A DNA stretch of 64,000 bases from an uncultured Erythrobacter sp. (GCA_947488755.1 CANLAD010000001.1:758247-822246); one strand, 5' to 3'; positions 43,916 to 52,870 are shown, numbered from the stretch's first letter. Notes: a model not told the origin generated them from the sequence alone. Program-made: numbers and translations.

Positions 43916-45100
43916 ATGTTCTTCAACTTCATGGACGAATTGCGCGAAGCGGGCATCGGCGCCAGCTTCAAGGAGCACCTGACGCTGCTGGAGGCGCTCG
44001 ACAAGGATGTGATCGAGCAGACGCCCGAGGCGTTCTATTACCTCAGCCGCGCGACTTTCGTGAAGGATGAAGGGATGCTCGACCGGTTCGATCAGGTGTT
44101 CCAGAAAGTCTTCAAGGGCGTGATGACCGATTACGGGCAGAACCCGGTCGACGTGCCTGAGGATTGGCTCAAAGCCGTGGCCGAGAAATTCCTGTCCGAA
44201 GAGGAAATGGCGGAGATCGAAAAGATCGGCGATTGGGACGAGCTGATGGAAAAGCTCAAGGAGCGCCTGGCCGAGCAGGAAAAAAAGCACGAGGGCGGCA
44301 ACAAGTGGATCGGCACCGGCGGCACGTCGCCCTTCGGCAATTCGGGCTACAACCCCGAAGGCGTGCGGATCGGCGGGGAAAGCCGGCACAAACGCGCGGT
44401 GAAGGTGTGGGAAAAGCGCGAGTTCAAGAACCTCGACAACACCAAGGAGCTGGGCACCCGCAACATCAAGATGGCGCTACGGCGACTGCGGCGTTTCGCC
44501 CGCGAAGGTGCGGCGGACGAGCTGGATATCGATGCCACGATCGAGGGCACGGCCAAACAGGGCTGGCTTGACATTCACATGCGGCCCGAGCGGCACAATG
44601 CGGTCAAGCTGCTGCTGTTCCTGGACGTCGGCGGATCGATGGACCCGTTCATCAAGATGGTCGAGGAGCTGTTCAGCGCCGCCACGGCTGAATTCAAGAA
44701 CCTGGAATTCTTCTACTTCCACAATTGCCTCTACGAAGGGGTGTGGAAGGACAACAAGCGCCGCTGGCAGGAGCGGACGAAGACCTGGGACGTGCTTCAT
44801 AAATACGGCCACGATTACAAGGTGATCTTCGTCGGCGATGCCGCGATGAGTCCCTACGAGATCACCCATGCGGGCGGCAGCGTCGAACACATGAACGAGG
44901 AAGCGGGCGTCACCTGGATGAAGCGCGTCACCGACACCTACCCCGCGACCGTTTGGCTGAACCCCGTGCCCGAAAAGCAGTGGGGCTATTCGCAATCGAC
45001 CAAGATGATGCAGCAGCTGGTGAATGACCGGATGTATCCGCTGACTTTGGATGGGTTGGACGACGCGATGCGGGAGCTGAGCCGGAAAGTGGGGCATTGA
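43916..45100 (+). CDS. VWA-domain (CoxE-like) protein, MoxR partner
   Basis: The 394 residues divide into an N-terminal helical region (about 1-130) with charged coiled coil (EKLKERLAEQEKKHEGG), a middle region, and a C-terminal von Willebrand A domain. The MIDAS motif is DVGGSMD; VGDAAMSPYEITHAGGS follows. CoxE-type VWA proteins work with MoxR ATPases. It begins 133 bp from the divergent receptor gene. A GC-rich terminator lies 139 bp after its stop. Confidence 0.9.
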   Translation: MFFNFMDELREAGIGASFKEHLTLLEALDKDVIEQTPEAFYYLSRATFVKDEGMLDRFDQVFQKVFKGVMTDYGQNPVDVPEDWLKAVAEKFLSEEEMAEIEKIGDWDELMEKLKERLAEQEKKHEGGNKWIGTGGTSPFGNSGYNPEGVRIGGESRHKRAVKVWEKREFKNLDNTKELGTRNIKMALRRLRRFAREGAADELDIDATIEGTAKQGWLDIHMRPERHNAVKLLLFLDVGGSMDPFIKMVEELFSAATAEFKNLEFFYFHNCLYEGVWKDNKRRWQERTKTWDVLHKYGHDYKVIFVGDAAMSPYEITHAGGSVEHMNEEAGVTWMKRVTDTYPATVWLNPVPEKQWGYSQSTKMMQQLVNDRMYPLTLDGLDDAMRELSRKVGH

Positions 45101-45238
45101 AGGGGCAGCGAATTCCTTGAAACCGGACGGTTCGCTTTACATCGACAGTAGGCTTTACACTTTCCTACAGGCACCACCCCAGCTACTTCTCCGTCACCAA
45201 ATTTCCCGCTCTTTCAAAACTGAATCCTCGCCAACCCG

Positions 45239-45265
45239 AAAGCCCCGCCCACCCGGCGGGGCTTT
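45239..45265 (+). terminator. hairpin terminator after the VWA gene
   Basis: The stem AAAGCCCCGCC-type (AGCCCCGCC 45241-45249 with GGCGGGGCT 45255-45263, extended by AA/TT) encloses loop CACCC and is followed by TTTGTGCATTT on the plus strand. It fits a rho-independent terminator with a weak T tract. Confidence 0.65.
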
Positions 45266-45346
45266 GTGCATTTCGGCCTGATACGGAGATACAGCGCCGT
45301 CGCCGCGACTGTATTTCGTCAACTTGCATCCGCTGCAACCAGGCAC

Positions 45347-45380
45347 AAAAAAGCCCGAGTGGTCCCCACCACCCGGGCTT
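45347..45380 (-). terminator. rho-independent terminator of the acyl-CoA dehydrogenase gene
   Basis: On the minus strand, AAGCCCGGGTGG (45380-45369) pairs with CCACTCGGGCTT (45362-45351), loop of 6 nt, then a run of six T. It lies 23 bp after the stop codon, a textbook intrinsic terminator. Confidence 0.85.
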
Positions 45381-45402
45381 TCTCCTGACGAAACTTGGTC
45401 CT

Positions 45403-47208
45403 TTACGCCGCCGTGGCAAACGCCTCTTCCGGCAGCTTCATCATGTTCTCGCTACCCGCTTCCAGCTTGCGACGCAGCGCGCCGGCATCGGGCAGAAAGC
45501 GTTCGGCGTAGTAGCGAGCCGAGGTCAGCTTGGCCTCATAGAATGCTGCGTCCTCAGGCGAACCTGCCAGCGCCTCGGTCGCCTTTTTCGCCATCTTGAG
45601 CCACATCAGGCCAATCGATACGATCCCCATGATGTGCATGTAATGATGCGCGCCCGCGCCCAGATGGTTCGGGTTCTGCATCGCGTTCTGCATGAACCAC
45701 ATGGTCGCAGCCTTTTGTTCGCCCAAAGCTTTCTCGAGCTTCCCGGCCATGTCGGCGAGGCCATCGACCTGCTTGGCGCTTTCGATCTCGTCGTCGATCA
45801 TCGCGAAGAACGCCTGTACCGCACGGCCGCCGTTGCTGGCGAGCTTGCGCCCGCACAGATCCATCGCCTGCACGCCGTTCGTGCCTTCGTAGATCATCGC
45901 GATCCGGCTATCGCGCACGAACTGCTCCATGCCCCATTCCTTGACGTAGCCGTGCCCGCCATAGACCTGCTGCATGTTATTCGCGATGTCATAGCCCTTG
46001 TCGGTGCCGTAGCCCTTGATCACCGGGGTCATCAGGCCGATCAGATCATCGGCAAGCTGGCGCTCTTCCTCGGTCTGGGCCTTGTGAGTCAGATCGACTT
46101 GCAAGGCGCCCCAGAGGCACAGCGCGCGCATCCCTTCATTGAAGACCTTGGCATCCATCAGCATCCGGCGAACGTCCGGGTGGACGAAGATCGGATCGGC
46201 CTGTGCTTCAGGCTCCGCCGGGCCAGTCAAAGCGCGACCCTGACGACGGTCGAGCGCATAGGTAACGGCGTTCTGATAGCTGACTTCCGCCTGTGCCAGA
46301 CCCTGCAATCCGACACCAAGCCGCGCGGCGTTCATCATGATAAACATGGCGGCGAGACCCTTGTTCTCCTCACCCACGAGCCAGCCCTTCGCGCCGTCGT
46401 AATTGAGAACGCAGGTGGCGTTGCCGTGAATGCCCATTTTCTTCTCGATCGAACCGCAGGTGACGCCATTGCGCTCCCCTGGCTCGCCGTCGTCATCGAG
46501 GATGAACTTGGGAACGACGAACAGGCTGATCCCCTTCGAGCTGTCCGGCGCGCCCGGTGTCTTCGCCAGAACGAGGTGAATGATGTTGCTGGTAAGATCG
46601 TGCTCGCCCGCCGAAATGAAGATCTTGGTGCCGGTGATGGCATAGGAGCCGTCGGCCTGCGGTTCGGCCTTCGTGCGGATCATGCCGAGATCTGTGCCGC
46701 AATGCGGCTCTGTCAGGTTCATCGTGCCCGACCACTCGCCCGAGATCATCTTGGGCACATACATCTGCTTCTGCTCGTCACTACCCTTGGCAAGCAGCGC
46801 AGAGATCGCGCCGGTGGTAAGGCCGGGATACATCGCAAACGCCTGGTTGGCGGTGCTCATGTATTCCTCGACCACGAAGCCAAGCACATGCGGCATTCCC
46901 TGCCCGCCGAATTCCTCCGGCGCTGCGATGGTGCCCCAGCCGCTTTCGACGTAAGCGTTGTACCCTTCCTTGAAACCTTCGGGCGTCGTGACCGAGCCAT
47001 CATCGTGGTGCGTACATCCCTGCACGTCGCCCACCTGATTGAGCGGCGCGAGCACTTCGGCGCAGAACTTGCCCGCTTCGTTGATGACGGTGTCGATCAT
47101 GTCTGACGTGGCGTTCTCGAAGCCGGGCAGATTGCCGTAGCTCGCAAGGTCCAGCATCTCGTTGACGACGAAACGGGTGTCACGGGTGGGGGCGGTGTAG
47201 GTCGGCAT
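45403..47208 (-). CDS. acyl-CoA dehydrogenase
   Basis: This FAD flavoenzyme catalyses the first, alpha-beta-dehydrogenating step of fatty acid or branched acyl-CoA oxidation. Its 601 residues show the N-terminal ACAD helices, FAD-binding MNLTEPHCGTDLGMIRTKA, catalytic base Glu in MIYEGTNGVQAMDL and an extra C-terminal domain of about 130 residues found in the FadE5/AidB-like long form. Its start is 48 bp after a LiuR-like MerR regulator on the same strand, suggesting control by a fatty-acid or branched-chain amino acid signal. Confidence 0.95.
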   Translation of the reverse strand: MPTYTAPTRDTRFVVNEMLDLASYGNLPGFENATSDMIDTVINEAGKFCAEVLAPLNQVGDVQGCTHHDDGSVTTPEGFKEGYNAYVESGWGTIAAPEEFGGQGMPHVLGFVVEEYMSTANQAFAMYPGLTTGAISALLAKGSDEQKQMYVPKMISGEWSGTMNLTEPHCGTDLGMIRTKAEPQADGSYAITGTKIFISAGEHDLTSNIIHLVLAKTPGAPDSSKGISLFVVPKFILDDDGEPGERNGVTCGSIEKKMGIHGNATCVLNYDGAKGWLVGEENKGLAAMFIMMNAARLGVGLQGLAQAEVSYQNAVTYALDRRQGRALTGPAEPEAQADPIFVHPDVRRMLMDAKVFNEGMRALCLWGALQVDLTHKAQTEEERQLADDLIGLMTPVIKGYGTDKGYDIANNMQQVYGGHGYVKEWGMEQFVRDSRIAMIYEGTNGVQAMDLCGRKLASNGGRAVQAFFAMIDDEIESAKQVDGLADMAGKLEKALGEQKAATMWFMQNAMQNPNHLGAGAHHYMHIMGIVSIGLMWLKMAKKATEALAGSPEDAAFYEAKLTSARYYAERFLPDAGALRRKLEAGSENMMKLPEEAFATAA

Positions 47209-47256
47209 CTGGAGATCCCTTTCAGATGGAGAGTATCGGTCGGATTGCGGGGGATG

Positions 47257-47730
47257 TCAGGCGAGGTCGAGTTCCTCGATCTCGCTGACAAATTGCGTGA
47301 GTTCCTTGATAGAGGAATCGATGTCGGCGCGCTGCGCCTTGAGCTTGGCGATATGCGCGCGACATTTCTCGATCGTGACGCGCCGCTGCTCGACCCGGCC
47401 ATCATCGAGGTCGTAAAGGTCGATCATCTCGCGGATTTCGGTAAGGCTGAAGCCGACGTTTTTCGCGCGCATGATCCACGCGAGCCGGGCGCGATCGCGC
47501 TTTGAGTACACGCGGGTAAGACCGACGCGGGCCGGATTGATCAGCCCTTCGTCTTCGTAAAAGCGCAGCGCCCGGGCGGTACAGTCGAACTCGCTGGTTA
47601 GGTCGGAAATGGAGAACTGCTCGCGGCTCAGCTTGTCCGGGCGATCGAGATGCGCGCCGTTGCGGCGCTTCTTTTCTGGAACGCCATCTGAGGTAATCGT
47701 GTCGTCGCGGTTCTTCGGTGCGGATGCCAT
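47257..47730 (-). CDS. MerR-family transcriptional regulator (LiuR-like)
   Basis: This 157-residue protein has a basic N-terminus (about 1-35), the MerR winged helix (about 38-105, FSISDLTSEFDCTARALRFY with EDEGLI next), and a C-terminal dimerisation coiled coil (VEQRRVTIEKCRAHIAKLKA). It lacks metal-binding cysteines and resembles LiuR/PsrA-type regulators of leucine and fatty acid degradation; this assignment is inference. A 16-bp near-palindrome (47750-47765) sits just upstream, a likely autoregulatory operator. Its gene precedes the acyl-CoA dehydrogenase by 48 bp. Confidence 0.88.
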   Translation of the reverse strand: MASAPKNRDDTITSDGVPEKKRRNGAHLDRPDKLSREQFSISDLTSEFDCTARALRFYEDEGLINPARVGLTRVYSKRDRARLAWIMRAKNVGFSLTEIREMIDLYDLDDGRVEQRRVTIEKCRAHIAKLKAQRADIDSSIKELTQFVSEIEELDLA

Positions 47731-47749
47731 GTCCGTTTAGTACCTTACC

Positions 47750-47765
47750 TTTACGTCAGCGTCAA
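47750..47765. promoter_or_regulatory. candidate LiuR-like operator
   Basis: TTTACGTCAGCGTCAA on the plus strand (TTGACGCTGACGTAAA on the minus) is an inverted repeat with one mismatch. It is 20-35 bp upstream of the MerR-family start and matches the TTGACG...CGTAAA pattern described for LiuR-type MerR regulators. The position suits promoter control. Confidence 0.5.
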
Positions 47766-47775
47766 CTCTTGACCC

Positions 47776-48177
47776 TTACGAGAGAACGCGGCTCAGCGCT
47801 TCAGCATCGTCCGCCTCCGGATCAAGCCTGCGGTAGAAGCAGCTTCGCGCACCGGTGTGACAAGTCGGCCCGGCGGGCGTTGCATGGATTACCAGCGCAT
47901 CCTGGTCACAATCGACCAGGATTTCGTCCACCGCCAAGGTGTTTCCAGAGGTCTCCCCCTTCATCCAAAGTGTCCGGCGCGAGCGAGACCAGAAGTGCAC
48001 CACACCGCTGTCGCGCGTTGCAGCGAGCGCTTCGGCATTCATATGCGCGACGACCAGCACTTCCCGAGTATCCACGTCCAAGACCACCGCAGTAAGCAGT
48101 CCTGCTTGGTCGAATTTCGGCGCAAAACGTGAACCTTTCTCGCGCTCGGACGCGGTCAAAGTTGCGGGGTCGGGCAT
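47776..48177 (-). CDS. hisI: phosphoribosyl-AMP cyclohydrolase
   Basis: This is the third step of histidine biosynthesis, opening the purine ring of PR-AMP. Its 133 residues match the monofunctional HisI. The Zn-binding [10 protein letters not shown] and [13 protein letters not shown] (Cys residues) and [15 protein letters not shown] are clear. It is not clustered with other his genes here. It reads away from the non-coding interval at 48.2-48.6 kb. Confidence 0.96.
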   Translation of the reverse strand: MPDPATLTASEREKGSRFAPKFDQAGLLTAVVLDVDTREVLVVAHMNAEALAATRDSGVVHFWSRSRRTLWMKGETSGNTLAVDEILVDCDQDALVIHATPAGPTCHTGARSCFYRRLDPEADDAEALSRVLS

Positions 48178-48365
48178 GGATGTTCCTCGATAGTGGCTGG
48201 GTCGATTTTGATAATTACGACCAAACGTGCGGTGCGAAGGATCAGTTGTTGCACGATAACAACATATGACTGCGAAAATCTACCGAAGCACAGGTTTGCC
48301 CTTCAATTCGGCGGATCGGAATGGAACAAGGCACCCATCGAGTGCAACAGCATTCGACCACCCAC

Positions 48366-48560
48366 ACCGGCCCGAAGCGGTCAGGTTCAGGGGGTGCCGA
48401 TCGTGACCCAATACGGGGGTATCGGTCCGGTCGGCGATACGATGAAGGACATAGGTCCTGGCGGCAGATCGGGGGATTGCCGCCTGAGCTCGAAATCGAG
48501 CGGACCCATTTGTTTCGTCACGCGGCGCCCGAGGTCTTTGCGGCCTCGGGCGTTTCGTTT
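48366..48560 (+). ncRNA. candidate structured non-coding RNA ending in an intrinsic terminator
   Basis: Consecutive inverted repeats on the plus strand: ACCG/CGGT (48366-48381), GTATCG/CGATAC (48419-48440), AGGAC/GTCCT with loop ATAG (48446-48459), GGCGGCA/TGCCGCC (48460-48484), GCTCG/CGAGC with loop AAAT (48488-48501), then the terminator. No plus-strand protein gene precedes the terminator, so something non-coding must be transcribed toward it. The 5' end is not known and could lie as far up as about 48190. It shows no signature of SRP RNA, RNase P RNA or tmRNA. Confidence 0.4.
48526..48560 (+). terminator. rho-independent terminator without an upstream protein gene
   Basis: CGCCCGAGG (48526-48534) pairs perfectly with CCTCGGGCG (48544-48552), loop of 9 nt, followed by TTTCGTTTT. 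The T tract is on the plus strand only, so it ends a plus-strand transcript, although comF ends 34 bp further on from the other side. Confidence 0.85.
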
Positions 48561-48593
48561 TAACGGTGCCTGAGAGCACTGGCAGAAGCGCCC

Positions 48594-49373
48594 TCATGAA
48601 GTCGATCCCGCGTCGACCACCCGCGCGAAGCAGACAATCCGCACAGAGGCAGCACCCGCGTCAAGCAGCGCATTCACACAGGCATTGCTGGTCGCGCCGC
48701 TGGTCAGCACGTCGTCGACAAGCAAAACATGGCGGTCGGAAATCTCGCTTTTAGCGCCAGCCCGAACCGCAATGGCTCCGGATAGTGCCCGCTCGCGCGC
48801 TTCGCGGCTCAATCCGCCAAGGCTTGGCGTGCGTTTGCGGCGTATCAGCGCATCCACCAGCAATTCGCCCTTGCCCTGAGTCGCAATTTCGCGTGCGAGC
48901 AGCGCCGCCTGGTTGAAGCCGCGCTGCCAGATGCGCCATCGGTGCAGCGGTACGGGCACCAGCAATGGAGATTCATCCGCCGGCGGAGCAATGCGAGCCG
49001 CCATCAATCGCCCCAGCAGTGGGGCGAGGGCGATCTTGCCACCATGTTTGAAGCTCAAAATGAGCTTGCGCGACGCATCGTCGTAGATCGTCGCGGCGAT
49101 GACCCCTGAATGGCGTGGCGGATCGGCGGCGCAGGCGAAACAAGTACCTCGGCGGGCGCGCACGGTCTGCCCGATTGGCCGCTGGCACGAAGCGCACGAT
49201 GGCTCGCCCGGCACTTCGAGGTCGCTCCAGCATTCGGCGCAGAGCGCGCCTTGCGCCAGGATCGCATCCCCGCACAGGGGGCAACGCGGCGGATAGACGA
49301 GATCGACGATGGGCTGCATGCCATCACCGACAATATACGCGACATTCCTGAGGATTTGCGGCCCTGGTCCCAT
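48594..49373 (-). CDS. comF: ComF family protein (phosphoribosyltransferase fold)
   Basis: The 259 residues contain an N-terminal zinc-ribbon region with paired cysteines CPLC, CAEC, CASC and CFAC, then the PRTase domain with VLLVDDVLTSGAT binding phosphoribosyl pyrophosphate. In naturally transformable bacteria ComF is needed for DNA uptake; in others its role is unclear. Starts at 49409, 49373 and 49319 are in frame; 49373 leaves room for the usual short helix before PPRCP. It is divergent from the methyltransferase gene. Confidence 0.88.
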   Translation of the reverse strand: MGPGPQILRNVAYIVGDGMQPIVDLVYPPRCPLCGDAILAQGALCAECWSDLEVPGEPSCASCQRPIGQTVRARRGTCFACAADPPRHSGVIAATIYDDASRKLILSFKHGGKIALAPLLGRLMAARIAPPADESPLLVPVPLHRWRIWQRGFNQAALLAREIATQGKGELLVDALIRRKRTPSLGGLSREARERALSGAIAVRAGAKSEISDRHVLLVDDVLTSGATSNACVNALLDAGAASVRIVCFARVVDAGSTS

Positions 49374-49428
49374 CACGTGCACCTGCCATGGCTTGCGCCG
49401 TGTAGGCAAGCACGGCAGGGGGCACGGG

Positions 49429-50184
49429 ATGACCGAACAGCGCGTTCCTCACATTTTCGACGCCCGCAGAAGAGCCTTGCGATGGTCGCGCGCGGTTCAA
49501 GCGCGCAAAAGCGGTGGCGCTGCGGATTATCTCCATGTCGACATGGTCGAGGATGCGCTCGACCGGTTTGATTTCATGCAGATGGCCGAGGGTCGTGCCA
49601 CGGTTATCGGCGATCTGACCGACCGCATGTCCCCCGCCCTCGCCCGGCGTGGCTTCGCAGTCGATACCGCCGCGCCCGATACGCTCGATGAGGAGGCGCC
49701 TTGGCCTCGCGAGCCTCGCGAGCTCATCGTCTCGCTCGGCACGCTCGGCACGCTTAACGACCTGCCTGGTGCCCTCCTTCACATGCGCGCTGCTCTCGCC
49801 GATGGCGGGTTGTACATGGCTCAGATGCTTGGCGCCGGTAGCTTGCCCACCTTGCGCCGCATCATGCTCGCCGCCGATGGTGACAGCCCCGCCGCGCGGC
49901 TCCATCCGCAGGTCGACAACCGCTCCGCCGCCGCCCTTCTCCAGCGCGCCGGGTTTAAGAGCCAGGTGGTCGACAGCCGCTCCCTTACAGCGCGCTTCTC
50001 CAGCTTCGAGCGGCTCATTGGAGACCTGCGCGAACAGGCGTTAACTGGCGTGCTGGCCGATCGCCCACCTACCCTGACCAGGGCCGCCCTCGCCCGCGCC
50101 AGAGCTGCCTTCGATGATCTGCGCGACGACGATAGCAAGGTCGCGGAAACCTTCGAAATCCTGGCACTGACGGGCTGGCGCTAA
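49429..50184 (+). CDS. SAM-dependent methyltransferase (BioC/NDUFAF5-like)
   Basis: The 251 residues form a methyltransferase domain with weak GxGxG: the SAM region corresponds to ATVIGDLTDRMSPALARRGF, followed by LIVSLGTLGTLNDLPGALLH and the post-motif GGLYMAQMLGAGSLPTLR. It resembles the BioC or NDUFAF5 type (which methylates malonyl-ACP or an Arg of complex I), common beside comF in alphaproteobacteria. The degenerate N-terminal SAM loop makes the activity uncertain. Its stop overlaps that of ppdK by 4 bp (convergent). Confidence 0.8.
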   Translation: MTEQRVPHIFDARRRALRWSRAVQARKSGGAADYLHVDMVEDALDRFDFMQMAEGRATVIGDLTDRMSPALARRGFAVDTAAPDTLDEEAPWPREPRELIVSLGTLGTLNDLPGALLHMRAALADGGLYMAQMLGAGSLPTLRRIMLAADGDSPAARLHPQVDNRSAAALLQRAGFKSQVVDSRSLTARFSSFERLIGDLREQALTGVLADRPPTLTRAALARARAAFDDLRDDDSKVAETFEILALTGWR

Positions 50185-52856
50185 CCCTGCTCCTTCAACG
50201 CCGCCTGCGCCGCCGCGAGCCGCGCGATCGGCACGCGGTAGGGCGACGCGCTGACGTAATCCAGGCCAACCCGTTCGCAGAACGCGATGCTCGCCGGGTC
50301 GCCGCCATGCTCCCCGCAAATGCCCAGCTTGATGTCGGAGCGTGTTGCTCGGCCGCGCTCGACTGCCAGTTCGACCAGCTGGCCGACCCCGTCGATATCG
50401 AGGCTGACGAACGGATCGCGCGGGAAGATGCCCTGGTCGACATAGGCGTTGAGGAACCGCGAGGAGTCATCGCGTGACAGGCCCAAAGTCGTCTGGGTCA
50501 GGTCGTTTGTGCCAAAGCTGAAGAACTCGCCCTCCTGCGCGATTTCGCCCGCCATCAAGGCTGCCCGTGGAAGCTCGATCATCGTGCCGACCAGGTATTC
50601 GACGCGCGCGCCTTTCTCGTCGAACACGTCCTTCGCCACCCGGTCGACCAGAGCGCGCAGCAATGCGAGCTCGCGCTGCGTCGCCACCAGCGGGATCATG
50701 ATTTCGGGCAGCGGAGCCTCGCCGCTCCGGGTCTGCACATCGCACACCGCCTCGAAGATGGCGCGCGCCTGCATTTCGTAGATTTCCGGATAGCTGATTC
50801 CAAGCCGGCAGCCACGATGGCCCAGCATCGGGTTGAATTCGTCCAATTCTCCGGCCCGGCGCTTGAGGTGATCGGTGCCCAGCCCGGTCGCGTCCGCCAG
50901 CTCCTCGAATTCGTCGTCGCGGGTCGGCAGGAATTCGTGCAGCGGCGGGTCGAGCAGGCGGATCGTGCATGGCAGGCCCGCCATCTCCTCGAAGATGGAG
51001 ACGAAATCGCTGCGCTGTTCGGGCAGCAGCCGCTCGAGCGCGCGCCGCCTTCCCGCCTCGTCATCGGCGAGGATCATCTCACGCACGGCAAGGATCCGCG
51101 CGGCATCGAAGAACATATGCTCGGTGCGGCACAACCCAATTCCCTCAGCGCCGAAACTGCGCGCCATGCGGCAGTCTTCGGGCGTCTCGGCATTGGTGCG
51201 CACCCGCATCCGGCGCAGCTCGTCGGCCCATTCCATCAGCGTCGCGAAGTCGCCCGCAAGCTCAGGCTCCACCGTGGGGACGATGCCGAGCATGACCTGT
51301 CCGTTCGCCCCGTCGAGGGTAATCTCATCGCCCTCTTTCAGCTCCTCAGAGCCAATTCTGAGCGTGCGCGCGTTACGGTCGATCGAAACGCCGCTTGCGC
51401 CCGATACGCAGGGCCGCCCCATCCCGCGTGCGACCACCGCTGCGTGGCTGGTCATGCCGCCGCGTGCGGTCAAAACGCCTTGCGCGGCGTGCATTCCGTG
51501 GATGTCTTCGGGGCTGGTTTCGACCCGCGCGAGGATCACCTTGTCACCGCGATTGGCCCATAGCTCTGCCGTATCGGCATCCAGCGCGATTTTCCCCGCC
51601 GCCGCGCCGGGCGATGCAGGCAGTCCCGTGGTGAGGACATTGCGCTGAGCGTCGGGATCGAGCGTCGGGTGCAGCAATTGGTCGAGCGCCATTGGATCGA
51701 TCCGTGCCACCGCCTCCTTGCGGTCGATCAGTCCTTCGCTCTCCATATCGACGGCCATTTTCAGCGCCGCCTTGGCCGTGCGCTTGCCGTTGCGGGTCTG
51801 CAGCATCCAAAGTGTGCCGCGCTCAACGGTGAACTCGATATCCTGCATGTCGCGATAGTGATTTTCGAGCAGGTCGAACACGCGCGCCAGCTCGCTGTAT
51901 GCCTCGGGCAGAGCCTCTTCCATGCTGGGCTTGTCCGCACTGGCCCGCTCGCGCGCATCCTTTGTCAGATATTGCGGTGTGCGGATCCCGGCGACCACAT
52001 CTTCGCCCTGCGCGTTGACGAGATACTCGCCGTAGATCGCCTTTTCGCCGGTGGAGGGATCACGGGTGAAGGCAACGCCCGTGGCGCTGGTGTCACCCAT
52101 ATTGCCGAACACCATCGCCTGCACATTGACGGCCGTGCCCATATCATGCGGAATGTCGTTCAAACGGCGGTAGATCTTGGCGCGTTCGGTATCCCAGCTG
52201 TCGAACACCGCGCCGATTGCGCCCCATAGCTGGTCCTGCGGATCCTGCGGAAAGGGTTCGCCCCGCTCGCGCTCGACGATCTGCTTGAACTCGGCGACCA
52301 GAGCGCGCCAATCGTCGGCGGAAAGCTCGGTATCGGCGTAGTAGCCGTTGTCTTCCTTCACGATTTCCAGCGCTTCTTCGAACAGGCCGTGATCGAGGCC
52401 GAGCACCACGTCGGAATACATCTGGACGAAACGGCGGTAGCTGTCCCAGGCAAAGCGTTCGTCCTCGCTTACCTTCGCCAGCCCTTCGACCGTCTCGTCA
52501 TTGAGCCCCAGGTTCAGCACCGTGTCCATCATTCCGGGCATCGAGATCGCCGCGCCCGAGCGGACCGAGACGAGCAGCGGGTCTTTCGGATCGCCGAAGC
52601 CCTTGCCCACGCTGCGTTCGATATGCTCGACCGCCCTGGCCACCTCGGCGCGCATCTCCGTGCTGAAGGTCTTGTCGCCGCCGAGATAGCGCAGGCATTC
52701 CTCGGTCGTCATGGTGAAGCCGGGAGGCACGGGCAGACCAATGCTCGCCATCTCCGCAAGGTTCGCGCCCTTGCCCCCGGTTACGGTCTTGTCCCGCTGG
52801 CGGGGATCGTCGTGCGGGGCATCCCCGCCAAAAGTGTAGACCGTGTTATGCGACAT
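50181..52856 (-). CDS. ppdK: pyruvate, phosphate dikinase
   Basis: This enzyme interconverts pyruvate + ATP + Pi and PEP + AMP + PPi, in gluconeogenic or glycolytic mode. Its 891 residues comprise an ATP-grasp nucleotide-binding domain (TVTGGKGANLAEMASIG, GAAISMPGMMDTVLNLG), the swivelling phosphohistidine domain with GGMTSHAAVVARGMG (catalytic His), and a C-terminal PEP/pyruvate barrel with CGEHGGDPASI, whose Cys is the proton donor. Length is normal for PpdK. The 120-bp upstream region carries repeated ACCTGACAC elements and an inverted repeat. Confidence 0.97.
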   Translation of the reverse strand: MSHNTVYTFGGDAPHDDPRQRDKTVTGGKGANLAEMASIGLPVPPGFTMTTEECLRYLGGDKTFSTEMRAEVARAVEHIERSVGKGFGDPKDPLLVSVRSGAAISMPGMMDTVLNLGLNDETVEGLAKVSEDERFAWDSYRRFVQMYSDVVLGLDHGLFEEALEIVKEDNGYYADTELSADDWRALVAEFKQIVERERGEPFPQDPQDQLWGAIGAVFDSWDTERAKIYRRLNDIPHDMGTAVNVQAMVFGNMGDTSATGVAFTRDPSTGEKAIYGEYLVNAQGEDVVAGIRTPQYLTKDARERASADKPSMEEALPEAYSELARVFDLLENHYRDMQDIEFTVERGTLWMLQTRNGKRTAKAALKMAVDMESEGLIDRKEAVARIDPMALDQLLHPTLDPDAQRNVLTTGLPASPGAAAGKIALDADTAELWANRGDKVILARVETSPEDIHGMHAAQGVLTARGGMTSHAAVVARGMGRPCVSGASGVSIDRNARTLRIGSEELKEGDEITLDGANGQVMLGIVPTVEPELAGDFATLMEWADELRRMRVRTNAETPEDCRMARSFGAEGIGLCRTEHMFFDAARILAVREMILADDEAGRRRALERLLPEQRSDFVSIFEEMAGLPCTIRLLDPPLHEFLPTRDDEFEELADATGLGTDHLKRRAGELDEFNPMLGHRGCRLGISYPEIYEMQARAIFEAVCDVQTRSGEAPLPEIMIPLVATQRELALLRALVDRVAKDVFDEKGARVEYLVGTMIELPRAALMAGEIAQEGEFFSFGTNDLTQTTLGLSRDDSSRFLNAYVDQGIFPRDPFVSLDIDGVGQLVELAVERGRATRSDIKLGICGEHGGDPASIAFCERVGLDYVSASPYRVPIARLAAAQAALKEQG

Positions 52857-52870
52857 GAAATTTCCTACTT

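Larger units (their letters stand above)
45101..45402. other. intergenic region between convergent VWA and acyl-CoA dehydrogenase genes
   Basis: 302 bp without a credible gene. It contains two copies of GCTTTACA (45134-45141 and 45152-45159), a plus-strand hairpin terminator at 45239-45265 and a minus-strand terminator at 45347-45380. Short open frames here have no ribosome-binding site and overlap the hairpins. Confidence 0.6.
48178..48593. other. intergenic region between hisI and comF
   Basis: 416 bp without a convincing protein gene: the open frames on both strands run through a terminator hairpin and lack ribosome-binding sites. Near hisI there is a 6-bp inverted repeat GTTGTT (48245-48250) / AACAAC (48258-48263). 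From 48366 onward there is a succession of hairpins ending in a plus-strand terminator. Confidence 0.6.

Noticed and set aside
48366..48560. SRP RNA, RNase P RNA or tmRNA
   Set aside because: No conserved cores such as the SRP GGAAGGAAGCAGCC loop, the RNase P GAGGAAAGTCCGGGC block, or a tmRNA tag frame are present.
48193..48573. Small protein genes in the hisI-comF interval
   Set aside because: The open frames on both strands run through the terminator hairpin, have no Shine-Dalgarno and look like random high-GC translation.
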